Below, one piece after another: positions 46,140-58,825 of a DNA stretch of 64,000 nucleotides. Each line of letters starts with the position of its first letter. Position 1 is the stretch's first letter. Made by a program: the position numbers and the translations under genes. The DNA is from Isoetes taiwanensis (taxonomy: Eukaryota > Streptophyta > Lycopodiopsida > Isoetales > Isoetaceae), in contig JAJEKV010000319.1 in NCBI GenBank assembly GCA_021234155.1, positions 1 to 64,000 on the forward strand, given 5' to 3'. Below the pieces are notes generated by a model. That model made no database searches and was not told the DNA's origin. It saw nothing but the letters and a program-made list of their open reading frames with translations.

Positions 46140-47000
46140 AGAAGTTCCTTAATTTTTTCTCTGGATGTTTAGCCCTCAAACATCCTCTTAAGTATAAGGA
46201 ATGGTGCCATGCAGGTCTTCATACAATTGGTTCTATGAAGAATAATGATAAGTGGAAAGATTGGGGTGACCTTACCCTCGTATTGCCCCACGACCCGATA
46301 CAAATAGAAGCATTTATGCTACTCTAACTTCGAAACCCCAAGCAAGCAAATTGTGCTCAAAACTGGACGTGTGGTGGGCTAGCATATAAGGTTTCCAAAA
46401 TTTATAGTCTGCTTTTGGATAGGTCTCAATTAAAAGTGAGCAGAGCCAGCTGCCAGCAGGACCTAGCCATCAAAATTATAAGACAGGGGTGGAAACTTCA
46501 ATGTGCTAGCAAAATTGGGCTCTTCAGGTGGCTATTGTTGAACAAAAGTTTAAAGACAAATGGTTTCAGAGCCCAATTCAACAATCAAGTTTCTGATTTA
46601 TGTCCAATGGGCTGTGGCTTAAGGGAGACAAGTTCACATGTCTTCCTTTGTCCCTGGCTTTCTCTTTTTTGGCAATGGATCCAACCTTTGGTACAACAAA
46701 CACCCTCTGATGAGGCATCCTTGCTACAATATTTAAATCAGAACTCCCCTTTCAAAGGGACCATCCGGACCCTTACCTGCTGGGCCATATGGAAACATAG
46801 GAACGAGATGGCCATCTCTGGATTGGCCCCAAGTTTGAATAAGCTTAAAGCTTCTTTTCAGGTCCTCCTAGCCGAGGCCGCATGGCTCACAAGGCAAACA
46901 GGGGCTTGAATTATGACGCATAATGGGATTCCTTTGGGAACCTTCGATGGTTTCTTTTCAGCTTTTTTTACTTTGCTTTTTAATGATGTGGACTCTTTGT
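46140..47000 (+). pseudogene. LINE-1 ORF2 3' part with zf-RVT domain
   Basis: Coding resumes with SGCLALKHPLKYKEWCHAG and continues through a frameshift to the 46,415-46,909 frame. The C-terminal zinc-binding motif reads LCPMGCGLRETSSHVFLCPW at 46,597-46,656 (CX3C...HX4C), followed by CWAIWKHRNEM near 46,780. This is the zf-RVT domain of plant LINEs, thought to bind RNA or DNA during target-primed reverse transcription. The frame ends TRQTGA* at 46,909. Confidence 0.9.
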
Positions 47001-47590
47001 TTGACGTGAGCTCTTTGCCGAGGAGGCATCATGAGGGAGGACATGCCCCGTGAGGTAGATCCAAGCATGTTCCTTTGTCGGCTATGGAGACCATAGATGC
47101 ACTTTTTCTCGCTCAAAATCGAGGTCATCACCGCATTACCTTTACTACCGGCTTGGCGATGAAGATCTCTGGAGGTTCAATCCGGAGATAAAACCTTATT
47201 TCCAAACCAAGCTGAAAATTCATGAAGACGCTCGGGACGCCTGGATTATGTACCTCTTGGATTCAACTGGCTATGGACCGAATGAATTGGATGATCTGAT
47301 GTTCATCCACACAGAGGAGGCCTTTGCTATAATCAATCTCGAGGGGTTCCCCGATATTCTCGCGTGAAATGTTGACCAGAATACTAGACTAAGTCCTTTC
47401 TTCTCTGAACTATTTTAAAAGTGATCTTTTTTTGAGTGGGTATCCTTCCCTTAAAGGATTGTGATGGTTTCTCCAGCCATCACCATTTTTCCATTGTAAG
47501 GTTGATTCCCAATGGTTTTTGTGTATGTATGACTATGTAATTTTCCCATACAAGAATACAATCACCCGTTTCTTCAAAAAAAAAAAAAAA
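47000..47590 (+). other. LINE-1 3' UTR and poly(A) tail
   Basis: Noncoding 3' region ending in a TTCTTC plus 15-A tract at 47,576-47,590. TTGTATGTATGACTATGTAA-like sequence before the tail is similar in style to the end of LINE-2. Confidence 0.8.
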
Positions 47591-47639
47591 AGATTTGGAG
47601 AAGCAAAGACCCCAATTTATGGAGCAATGCAAGGGTTAA
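47591..47639 (+). pseudogene. Chromovirus C-terminus, continuing after LINE-1
   Basis: The target duplication copy (AGATTTGGAGAAGC) re-enters the chromovirus frame, and coding continues to a TAA at 47,637. This confirms that the LINE landed in the last codons of the chromodomain protein. Confidence 0.85.
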
Positions 47640-47649
47640 CTCGCCACCA

Positions 47650-48240
47650 AGTAATCCATTACACCGGCAATCTAACATAGCGTTGGCTGGTATAGGACAA
47701 TGGCTAAGGTAGTCCACTCCATCAGCCCCTCCTGTGCACACTTTGTAGATAGGCTGAAACATGCTATGGCATGATTATAGCCTTCCGGAGACGCGTGAAA
47801 TCACCCTATGAGACTACTCCGGGATATATCTCCCAGGTCCGATGAGGCAGGTTAGGGAGGCGTCCCCTCCCTGGGCATAATGGATCCATGAAGGTGCTAG
47901 AGGATACGTGCTACATCAGCAGCCCCCGCATCCATACCCGACTTACCCCCCTAGATCTAAAGGCCGGCTCACCGAGCCCGTTCGAACCCAGGACATCCCT
48001 ATAGGCACGTACCTTGTGACCCATACCCAGCCCCTTAGTGACTAATGACTAACTATAAGACTATAGAAATCCTGTAGTTATGCTAGGCAGGATCCCACCT
48101 CCGTTTCATCATCATACCCGTTGTCTGGTGCTGAATCACAACATAGCATCCACAGCCAGGTGGGCTCTTGTGCACAAGCCGCATTTATCGGGTCTTAAGT
48201 GTTCTAGCTAGAGACATATATACTACTAGGAAGTATTGCG
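47650..48240 (-). repeat. Dispersed repeat, copy 2 (inverse of copy near 0.7-1.1 kb)
   Basis: The reverse complement of this segment shares the ordered landmarks described for 640-1,160. On the minus strand a stretch reading GGGTCACAAGGTACGTGCC ... CTGGGTTCGAAC (about 47,985-48,020) resembles tRNA A- and B-box spacing, which suggests a SINE head. It begins just downstream of the chromovirus stop, so it might instead be part of that element's 3' region. Confidence 0.45.
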
Positions 48241-50540
48241 ACATGATATCCTACAAGAAATCTTAAAAGAAGTGAAGGTATGCTTATATAATCATGTACA
48301 AAGATATGCATGATTTAGACATGATAATAATAAATTTCTTGCCTGATGCACAGCTTCCTTAAATGCTATAAAAGCAAAATCCCTCTTGGAACCAGCAAGA
48401 GACTTATATATATGGCTTCAACATTTGAAAGTACAAACTGATGATATATCATGGCAATCAACAATGTCTTTCCACATATTAGGACGCCGATCAGCTGATT
48501 TGAACAGGGGCGACGCATTTGCGAGGAAAATATCTCTGAAAATCTTTGAACATCTATGAAAATCTCTCTGAACATCTCTGAGGATCTCTAAAAATATGTC
48601 TATCATACTCTGGAGTTGGACATGCAGCGACAGTTTACCATAATCAAGGTTGAATATTACCACACTTTTCCTTATTCAAAATTTTCTGTTTGAATATTGG
48701 AATAGGATTAGATGCAACACTTTTAAGTAGGCTAAGAGAGCTTTTCATTATACAAGCACTGAATTCAGCTTTATCTCCTTCAGATCAAGACATTTGCCTC
48801 TACATGGGTGATAGATACGCATGATCTTTAAGTGGTTGCTGCACTAACATTGATGTGAAATGCAAATTGCATACTGACTATTGACTTGACGAGACTACAA
48901 GCGTAAGTATTTCATGCAATAATACTATGCATACCTAGATTGCAAGATATTTCATCTTCAAGTCAATTAGCTTTTGATAAACCAACCCTTTTGTCAGAAA
49001 GAAGTGGAGAATCAGACACAAAATGATATATTTGAACACTTATCCTTCCCTTTGTGCCATATACAAAACGAAGAATTTGATTATGTCAATTCCATTTGGT
49101 TCAGATATTGAACTTTGGATGTTTCTTCTCTGTACATGTGCAATCTATAAAGAAAAGAAAAGAGAACAGCAGAAAACATATCCCCTGATCAGACCACTAA
49201 TAAGGCTCGACACATGAAAAGACCAATCAAGAAACATGAAAACACACTCTCATGAAGATACACTCCCATGGTGATTGTGATACATGAATGCCAAAGCACT
49301 ATTCATGAACAATCAATATAGTCAAGCCTAATTAGCATGAAGGTATCAGCAGTTTCCCTTTACTTCCTCAGTTGTATGAAATAACCTCCATAATTCGTGA
49401 AATAGAATAGAGAACTTCTGGACTAAGAAAATGAAATCCTATATTCATACATCCCATGTACAATTTTCATTACTAATACGTTTCAATACATTCTAAAAGA
49501 AATTGATATTAAAAAACCAAGAAATATGAAAACATGCTCTCGGCCCCGGGATGGAAACCCTCTGTGCAGAGCACCTTGTTAATATGGGTTGTTTCATAAG
49601 GTGCTTTCGCAGTTGCAATATTTAAGAGAACTTGTGCCTATGGAAGAGCAACGATCATCGGCCGATGAAATTGTGGTGCCAATTACAGGAGCCCAGATCA
49701 GAAACTCCGAAAAGGTTGGCATTGAATTCATAAGGCAATGAAGAATATTCCCATTCCTTGCGCTTCCTGAGACGGAGTTTGCCAGATTAAGTTTTGTGAT
49801 TGAAGAATAAACAATACGAATTATTGGTGTGATGGAAAATATTGTATATTGGGATTGGAAGCTCAAACGTGTGCTTGTTGGGGGCTCTTATCAAAGTTCC
49901 AAAAGAGAGTATGAGCAAACTGGGCAAGTATATTTTAAAGGGAAGACCTTTGTCTACATATATAAAATGTTCTGTTGGAGCCCGAATTAGTTCCTGCATA
50001 TTTTCTTCGGCAACTTGATCAGGAACAAGTGATTTTAGTGTGCTATCTTGAAAATTCATAGCAAAGCAAAGACTACTGAAGTTCCTTGGTAACATTTGTC
50101 ATGCTATGTATAATCCTTTTTTGCGCACTGGCCATGTTGTAATGGACACATATGAGTTGTGAAAACCGGGCAAAAGAAATGTAATAGTATGGGATAGGTT
50201 TTGGAGTCTATTTTGGTATGGTTCAACCAAATATGGCAATGTGGCCACATTGTTAATGGTGTTAGTGCCAATCAAATCAATGACATGTCGTTGATCCTTA
50301 AATTGTGTTCTATTGTAATAATCAGTTCTATATGGTTTAAAAATGTCACTACAATGGAACCAAATTACCCTTTCAGTCCAAAACAATGGAATATGGATAC
50401 TTAAAATCACATTAAAAATTTTCCTACTACAAAAAAACAGCCTAAAAGGCTATGATAATTCGCTTAAAAAGATAGAGATAGGGGATTTGGATGCTACCGC
50501 TTATCATGCAAAATATAAGGGTTTGGGCCATTGGAAATAA
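48240..50540. other. No recognisable gene; small minisatellite
   Basis: A degenerate TCTCTGAAAATC/ATCTCTGAACATC minisatellite lies at 48,525-48,605. The rest is AT-rich and anonymous. Minus-strand frames at 49,594-50,410 lack known motifs. Confidence 0.4.
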
Positions 50541-50756
50541 GGAATTCACATGCCGAAGCTATGATACTACTAATAACTTGGTTAGCTGGGACGATTTGGT
50601 GAGTTTTGTGGGGGTGGAGCCTCCCCAAAAGATTGGCAAGGAGGGGGGCTAATTAAACTTCAACAAAATAGATGGGATATTACCCTGCTCGCCCTGGAAA
50701 GAGATAAGGGCACCTTAATTGGTTGGGGTGCAATATGGCTGACACAATGGCCTGGG

Positions 50757-51020
50757 TTGATAAAAGGGTCATTCCCAATAAAATATCCTCTATGGTGTAA
50801 ACTTACCCACCATTGTGGCACCGTGCCCTCACAAAGACACTTGAGAGGAAAACAATCTGACACATACCAGAAATGCCTAGGCCTAGTGGACAACAAATCT
50901 TTGACTCCTCTAGCTACAATCTCTGAAACTCGAAGTAACCTACTCTACCATCCTGACAAGGGGGGAAGCGATGAGGGATGCGTGATAAGGGGTGATGTCA
51001 CTCGAATAGATAGATTATGA
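50757..51020 (+). pseudogene. LINE-2 ORF1, C-terminal remnant
   Basis: The frame ends GDVTRIDRL and TGA, matching the TRTKKL and TGA end of LINE-1 ORF1. It overlaps the ORF2 start by ATGA exactly as in LINE-1. No zinc knuckle is clearly preserved. Confidence 0.55.
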
Positions 51021-53086
51021 AGATTGTTTCGTGGAACCTTCGGGGAATCAAGGGACCTCTAAAGACTGAGGGCTAGAGTGCTAGCAACAATGAGATCGAT
51101 GAATGCAGATATCCTACTTATACAAGAACATAGGCTTCCAAACTTTGAGGCTAGTTCCTTAGGTGCTTGGGTAGGTAACCAATCCCTTTTTTGTGTCGCG
51201 CCGTGAGGCACCAAAGGGGCTATGGAACTTTATGGAAGGGTTTAACTAGTAAGCTGCAATATGTGCGGACAGACGGTAGGTGGCAGGCTGTGCAATTTGA
51301 TACAGAAGGGGAGTGATTAACATATATGCAACAAATAAGCCTGTAGAAAGAGCCATTCTATGGAAGTAAATTAAGGACCGGGTGATGGAGTTGCAGTGGG
51401 CAATTAAACCGGGTGGTGACCTTAATATGGCGGTATATTTGGGATCAAAAATTGGCTGCTGACAGAACCTACTAGGTGAAGAGCGAATGGCATGGGACTC
51501 CGCTGTGGCTTTGTTCTTATCACAATCGTCAATACCCTACCGTGGTCTAACAAACAAAAAGGAATCGACAGAGTTTATTGCCTATTAGACAGATTTTATG
51601 TGGCTAAAAGATCAGCCCCCTTCATGGATAGGTGTCATGTGGAAGGGGACCTTGCCTTTTCCCAGTCAGATCATGTCCCATAGAATCTAATATTTGAAGA
51701 TCTTCCTTCTGCCAGACGAAGAGGAAATGCCCCCTTTAAATTTAATACAGGGCTCCTAGGGAAGGATCTCTTTTGTACACCATTTAAGGAATATCTTTTA
51801 ACCCAGTCGAGGGATGAGGGACTCCCTAGTATGAAGGCCTGGATCAGGAAGAATGCCGATATGAAAGATTGGATAAAAATTGGGGTAAGCTGCGGGCTAC
51901 CAAATCTAGGGCAACCAAGGTTGACCTATGTAACCAAATTCGGCAAGTTAAACAAGCTTTGATTCTAAACCCCTTCAATATTGTCAACCGCATTAATTTG
52001 AGGAAGGGTTAGAGGTCTAATAAAAATGATAGAAGAGGAAGAGGTCCGTGGAGCTCTTTGTTAGATCAAAGGCCAAATGGTGTGCAGAGGTTGACCATGA
52101 AAGCTCTAGGTGTGTTTTTAGATCGGCAGAGCAAGGGCCGAGAACAAAGATCACCGTTACAAATGATCGTAACGAAGTTCTTAGGACGAGGCGTAAATTA
52201 AATCCTTCTTCGTAGACAGCGATTCTGAGGGGTTGTTCAAAGAAGATCCTCCCAAATGACTATTATAGTACATGCTCCGAAAGTGGCTCCCCCCCGAGAC
52301 AAGGTCGCCTTGTGACGAAAAGAGAAAATGTGCTTCTACTTCAAGAGTCTCAAGAGGTAGAAATCTACAAGACTGTCAGGTTCCTTAGCCTCCGCAAGTC
52401 TCCGTGATCCTGACGGGTTCCCTCCGAGTTCTATATAGAATTTTGGGATATGCTTGGGCCATTTTTTACTGTAGCAGTCAAGGGTGCATGGGCAGCTAAA
52501 TAGCTTCACCCGGCCCTAGCAACTGGCTTTATCTCATTGGTTCCAAAAGTTAGTAAGCCCCAAGTGCTAAGTGAATGGAGACCAATAGCGCTAACTAATG
52601 TGTTGTACAAAGTAATCATGAAGGTCATTGCCAATCATTGGATGAAACCAATCTTAACCTGGGTCTAATTGGATGTGAACAATCAACTTTTCTCCGTGTA
52701 GGTACATTACGGATAACTATCCGCAGCCGCAGAGGGGCTCCATTGGTGCAAGTTATCTCTTCAGAACTGTGTGATGTTGAAACTAGACTTTCGTAGAGCC
52801 TATGACTCTCTCAGGTGGAATGGGCTGAGGCAGGTGGTGGCTCATATGGGCTTTGAGGTAAACTTTATAGAGCTAGTCATGGGGTTGAACAAGATGGCAT
52901 CAGCAATTGTCCTGGTAAATGGACAATCATCGGGTCCCTTCGAGGCTCAAAAGGGGTCAAGGCAGGGGTGTCCCCTTGCTCCTTAACTTTTTCTAATCAT
53001 GGCAAATCTCTTAACTTGTATGGTGAAGAGCTTGATGAACAGGGGATTGCTAAAAGGATTACTTCCTCCAGGCATCGATCAAGAAT
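51017..53086 (+). pseudogene. LINE-2 ORF2, endonuclease and reverse transcriptase (5' part)
   Basis: It starts ATG at 51,017 with KIVSWNLRGIKGPLK. Endonuclease fragments include IQEHRLP near 51,120 and the DRVYCLLDRFY...SQSDHVP stretch at 51,560-51,683. Reverse transcriptase pieces are LVPKVSKPQVLSEWRPIALTN near 52,540, MLKLDFRRAYDSL (motif A) near 52,774 and GSRQGCPLAP (motif B) near 52,957. It carries many stops and frameshifts. It ends GIDQE at 53,085, exactly where the insert begins. Confidence 0.88.
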
Positions 53087-53243
53087 GCCACGGTTCTATT
53101 GCGATAGCAATAGAACCGACATTCCTTGGATGGGGACGCCCTACCTTGCATCTCCTATTTATATCGCCTTCTTCATCATTTCTAGTCATCGGCGTTCTCT
53201 TGAGTTCCTTTCCATTCTCCTCATTTCTGGCTCCACAAGTTTC
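53087..53243 (+). repeat. Terminal repeat A1 of split-repeat insert
   Basis: It begins GCCACGG and contains a hairpin at 53,091-53,118 (12-bp perfect arms CGGTTCTATTGC / GCAATAGAACCG around GATA). It differs from A2 by a few 1-3-nt changes, and similarity ends at about GGCTCCACAAGTTTC. Confidence 0.9.
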
Positions 53244-56200
53244 TTTCATTCCTTCTCGATTTTCTCCTACCAGCAGCAATTCAACTGGACCTTTTCCTAC
53301 CAATGGCATGCTTTCAATCCGTTGCAGGTTTGCATAATTTTGATATGGTGGGAGGTTTTGCCATGCTCTCGGCCTAGTTTGCACTTCAAACTAAAGGCCG
53401 GCTAGTTGCTTGTTGGATTTTTATTTCGTTGGTTGGAGTTTTTCTTCTTCAGGTTCTGTTCTAGGCAGGTTAATTGCTTGTTTGTTTTGATTTCACTCAT
53501 GATTTAGTTTGTATGATTTCATCTTGCTTTTCCAAATCGTCTGGATCCTCTCGGCATGGATTTTTCCCTTGTATTGTGTCAGAGTTATGTCGGTTCAATG
53601 GGTCTCCTGAACTCTGCATGTTTATTATTTTTCACTCTGATCCAGTTCGGCTCTGCCATAGCCGAATCCAGTTTCCAGCCCATGCTGGCCCCCTTTTACT
53701 TATCTCTTTTATGTATCATCTTGTTTTTGCGGTCTGCCTTCATTTTAGTCCCTATGCATCTTGCTGGACATGATCTAGGCTGTAGCTTGTATTGCTTCAA
53801 GGTTTCTCAATTGATTTTTGGCATATCTGGCCCACTGGGATTTGCCCTGGCTAATCATCTTCTGAAGCAATCTTGCCGTTCGTCGATTTTTATGCTCAGA
53901 CTTATGGATATTCATTTGGCATGTTTCTGGATTCTTCTTATCTTCTCTAATCTCTTCCTGGAGTTTTTTTTTTTTATTTTGAACCCACAGCCAGGAGTGC
54001 CGTCCCAGTCGATCTATGGATGTACTCCATCTTGGAGCAGATCAATGGCTGATTTTTGTACCCTGGATCCAGCTAGTTGCAGATTTACTTGCGAATCAAA
54101 TAGGGCAGTTTTGTGGCTTGCTGCATAAGTTTTCAAGCAACTATCGATTGGAGGATTTCGACCTTTGAAGATTCGTGGGATTCGCTCTGACTGATGGTGG
54201 CCAGGTTTGATCTGATTCTTGTTTGGTTCGATTTTGGTCAGTTGATTCTGTGTGGCCTATCCCCTGCCATGTTCGCCTGACAGCATTTCTTTGGACTGTT
54301 TTACTTTTCCCTATTGGCTCAGCCTACCCAGATCTATCTTCTGCCTTGTTTTCTTCATTTGATTCTGGCTTTTTTCTTTCTCGAAACCACCGCTACGACC
54401 TTCCGCCCGCCGCCTCTAGTTACGTGGAAGGCATGCGCCTTCCTTTGGCGAGGGCCACGTGGCGGCACCATTTACAGCCCGGATCATCCGAAAACAGCCC
54501 GCATTTCCTGCTACGATGATGGCTACCTGTGCCATTGCTAGTGAGCCCCAGTATTCTTGTGCTCACTCTTTGTTTCTACGTTTTTAACCTTCAAGGGTTA
54601 TTTCATGATTTTTTACCTCTGAATTATTAAATCTTCCTAGACCCTTGGCATTTTAATTGCTTATATCTTGTTGCTCCCTAGTCCAGAGTGCCCCACAACG
54701 TTTCCTTGTCTTGCAGTAGATTGACTAGTCATTAGTGCCTACAGTAGTTGTTGTGCGATCGTTCTCAGTTCCATGGCTTCTCTACCTTTGTGATATATGT
54801 ACGATTTGACTTAGAAAAGGTTGCACTGCATTTTATTTTCGATAGATGGCTTTGGCTAAGGTTGAGTTTTTCTATGAAGCTTGGTTTTATTCCGTCTTGT
54901 GTGTGTGTGTCTAGTGGTTTTTTAGTTTTATTATATATTGGTAGATTGCTTTGAGTTTTCCATAGTTGATCTAGGATTCTATTTGAACATATAAGTGGTG
55001 ACTCACGTCATCCATCCGTCCATTACGTTCCTTGCCCCTTCTCACTTCTCTTCTATTCCCTCTAGCTTAGAGCTCATCTTATGTTCCCATTTGTTCTTTT
55101 TGCTCCTAGAGTTAGTTCTTGGTCGTTATTTTTCATGTCATTCGATTTGTAGTCTATCCTTTAGACCCCGCCTGCTTTAAAATTATAACCGCAATTGTGC
55201 AGGGGGTGCCACACTCCAAGGGTCGCCTTCCTTCGGCCAACCTCCTCGTTTTGGCACATTGTGTATTTCCCGACATGCGGCGGTCTCTTTTCAATGCATC
55301 TATGATGTCCCCTTTTTTATTTTATTTTTATTTTTATTTTTATTTTTTCTTTCATGTTACTGTGTCCTCACATTGGCAAGTTCAATGCCCCTTTGGTACG
55401 CACCTAATTTCATATTTAGAAGAATTGTGTATCTCGTTTATCAAGTTCGTAGTGATTGGGGATTTTCTCGTCTTTCATTCTTATCTGGTGACTCTTTTAT
55501 TTAGTCTCTATATAGACAGGTTGTTCCAGGGAAATGATCATGCTAACATCAAATCATTTCTTCCCCACGAAATGCTTCGACGAGATGTTTTTTACTCGGG
55601 GTTGTGTTTATCCAAGGTGCCTCATTCTTGACATGCAAGATTCCCGTTGATGGTAAGACTTTAAAGGTATGTTTATCTTTGCATGGCACCTTCGTGTATG
55701 CATGGACCTTTTGGAGAGGTTGTAAGGTGTTGACCTTACATTAGCAGGGATATGATTAGGTTGCCACTTGTTGACCATACATTGGGTTGCTATGGGTTGA
55801 TGCTGGTTGTTGATATGTTGTTTGGCTCATTTTAAGATGCGTTGGTCGTCCCATGAGAGTGGTTGTTGGTTTCGCTAGATATTTTGCAGGTTCATTTCAA
55901 GTTTGTGCATCTAATGTTTACGGGTTACATTGCACGTGTTTGGGCATCATTATCAATCCAGAACTGGCAAGAGGTTTCTCTATGGTATAGATTTTGTATT
56001 TCCTAACGTTGTGGCGAATTTTTAAGGGGCGCATTATGTTCATTTCTAGCATTCCCCCCCTTATTTCCCTTCTCGTTTTGGTTGCATGCTTGGGCTTGTT
56101 TCTAGTGTTGCAATAGCCTCGGCTTCTCCTAGTTCTTAGTCATGCTTCATTTCCATTCCATTGTTTGCTTATGGTCGGGGTTGTCGTGTTGTTTTATTAT

Positions 56201-57982
56201 GTTGGTTGGGGTATTTCTAGATGCCCACAGTTGTTCCATCTTTTTGGTCAGTACAGATTAGAGTTGAGATACGCGTGACTATTGGGGCTTGATTTCTTTT
56301 CCTTTGTTCTAAGTCCATTTTGCTATTGTTTCATGCTTTTGTTATATATATTGGATTGAGCATGTCTGCATAGATGTAGGTCTCTCCGGTTGCGACCTTA
56401 GTTGTGATTTTATTTTTGGGCTCCGCATCATTGGCCACATGCCTCAAGTTGCATTTTTCTATTTTCGATTGTTATGACAAGATTAAGTGTAGTATTCATT
56501 CCTTGCTTAGTCGTTTTTGCTTGTTTGGGATTCATCTTTGGTTTTGCTTTGTTTTTTTTTTAAGGCTGGTTTGTTTCTATGCGTGCATGCTTAATTTAGA
56601 GTCGCAAGGGTTTTTTATTTTATTTGTTCCTTGCATTTCTAGTATATCCAATTCGCTCGCTAAGATTTCATTGTATCCTTCTTTGACATTTTCTATTTTT
56701 GCACCATTGATGAGAGTTTCTTTGTTCCAACTGCTGTTTTGGTTCCGTTTTCCTTCGGCTCATCTTTGGTTCCTTTGCGCTATTATCCTATTAGGTTCCA
56801 TAGGCTGCATTGTTACAGTTTTTATTAAAAGTTTGATCCCGGTCTTATTTTTTCCATTTCTTGACATGTCACTATCTTGCTATGCTCTTTGCTTTGTTTT
56901 CTATTCTCGATTCCGTTATCTATCTTATTTCTCCATTTTTTTAACTGTTCGCAGCCTCACTATGTTCTCTTACTTTGTTCCCTATTCTTAATTCCTCCAT
57001 CTATCTTGCGTGCTTTTGTTATCAGGTTTCTCTTTCACTTGCTAATCCCCTTCGTCTCTTCCTTTATGTTCAGTTCTATCATAGATATCTCGTCCCATTC
57101 AACCGTTTTTGCATTACTGGTCCCGGTTGCTCTGTGGCTTCTTTTACTCCATGTATCTTGTGATGTGCTCTTCATGTAATTTTCATTCCTCTATATCTTC
57201 CAGTAGCTGTGCTCTGTACATCTATTCTTGATCCCATTTTTTTCGTCCACTTCATTTTGCTTCATTTTTTCTAATGTTGCTCTGAGGTCCTATATAGTTC
57301 TCGAGCTTTATTTCTTTTTGTATGCGTAGGTCAGTGCACGCTCCTTTCTCATATGTTTTCAGTTGTTTCTCATGATTGCCTTTGAGGGCGTATGCACGCT
57401 TTTTTGTCATATGTTCTCAGTTTTTCTCATGAATGCCTTTGCGGGCTTATTAGACATTTGCATTGTGCGACCTTAGCCCATTTGTTTCTATGTTCTAGGT
57501 TGTTCCTTGTGCATTCCTTCATTTGTTCCTATGTTCCATGTTGTTCTTTTTTGTTTTTGGTGCCGTTGTTCTTTTTGCATTTTTTGGTCACGTTGGTTTG
57601 GTCACTTTTATTGCTCTCTGGGCCACAGTGTGTTCTTTTGCTGACATTGCCCCATTCGTTGGACCATTAATTTTGGTTCTTATCGTTCATGTTGGATAGG
57701 CCGCTATGTATATCTTGCATTCTCAGAAACTTGCTATTAAATGTTTACGTGCTCCTTTGCTTCACAAAGTGGCATTTCTCTTGGTCTTTCGGTTGTCTCT
57801 TTTATGAGTGTGCATGCCCTCCTTAGGCCTTTATGTATGTGGACGCCTTTGTCTTTCTTGTTCCTTGCATGTTCGTCCTGATGCTTTTGTTTCCTATTCG
57901 TTCATTTGTTACTATGTTCCATGTTGTTCTTCTTTGCCCCTTTCGTAGAATTGCTCTACCTGAGATGTTTGGTCACGTTAAT

Positions 57983-58514
57983 CGCATCGATCCGAGACAT
58001 CGGATCGCCATTCTAGAATGGGACGAGCATGCATGGCATGCATGCATGCGGGCGGCGCATGCCCGTTCTGGTTGGGAATTCGACTATTTCAGGCGCGTTT
58101 CTGCATCCACGACTCATCGGCGCTTCCTCTTCTCTCAGCAGTACCTTATTCTCTTGAATTGTTTCCAGGCAGGGGAGGGGCTTCTTCCTGCCTGGTTTAG
58201 CCACTGGCGTACCTTTCTTGCTATCCTTTACGGCCTTTGGCCTCATCCTGTGACCGTCCCGATCCCTAGTTTGTAAGGAAGTTCTACGGTAGTCGGGCGG
58301 TTTTGTTGGTTTCTTTGCGAGTCCCATTCTAGAATCGCGTCGATCCGGAACATCGGATCGCCATTCTAGAATGGGGACGAGCATGCATGGCATGCATGCA
58401 TGCGGCGGGCGCATGCCGATTCGGTTGGGAATTCGGACTATTTCAGGTGGCGTTTACGCATCCACGACTCATCGGCGCTTCCTCTTCTCTCGCTATTACC
58501 TTTATTCTCTTGAA
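57983..58514 (+). repeat. Direct repeat pair (about 177 bp) with GCATGC palindromes
   Basis: The first copy is 57,983-58,158, the second 58,336-58,514. Each begins CGC(A/G)TCGATCCG, contains CATCGGATCGCCATTCTAGA, then a palindromic CATGCATGGCATGCATGCATGC-like core, and ends TTCTCTTGAA. A few indels separate the copies. Confidence 0.92.
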
Positions 58515-58739
58515 CCCACCCCCCCCCTTCTTTGTTTATTATATTTTTGTACAAGTTCCGTTTATCATATTTTCCACCCACTGGGTGATGTTTTTTTCCA
58601 CCATTTGGGTGATGCTATTCTCGGTATGTTTTTCGTTTGTTGTGTTGGTGATGTGCGTGTACGGGTTGGGCGCAGCATCTGTTTCGACTTCTCCATGCGG
58701 GGTTTTGGGGCGATTCTATGCCTTACGTTTGTCTAAGCC

Positions 58740-58825
58740 CCTTGCCGAAGGCTTATCACTAGGGTTTTTCCTCGAAAACCCGAAAGGGCGGGGTTTTTTA
58801 ATCCCGGTGATAAGCTTTCGGCAGG
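58740..58825. repeat. Hairpin (25-nt imperfect arms)
   Basis: Left arm 58,740-58,764 (CCTTGCCGAAGGCTTATCAC...) pairs with right arm 58,801-58,825 (...GTGATAAGCTTTCGGCAGG). The loop contains a further AACCC / GGGGTTTTT pairing. Confidence 0.85.

Larger units (their letters stand above)
36441..47590 (+). mobile_element. L1-type LINE (LINE-1), full-length ends, interrupted by a nested insertion
   Basis: A non-LTR retrotransposon with a 5' leader, ORF1, ORF2 (endonuclease, reverse transcriptase, zf-RVT), a 3' tail and a 15-A tract at 47,576-47,590. It is flanked by a 14-bp target duplication, the signature of target-primed reverse transcription. The left end at 36,441 follows the duplication directly, so the copy appears full-length. 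It carries frameshifts and stops in both ORFs and a 4.4-kb nested insertion (about 41,731-46,130), so it is inactive. Without the insertion the element is about 6.75 kb, a normal plant L1 length. Confidence 0.93.

Noticed and set aside
56404-56991. 195-aa Phe/Leu/Ser-rich frame as a membrane protein
   Set aside because: Composition follows from the T-rich strand. Neighbouring frames look the same, and there is no start context or conserved motif.
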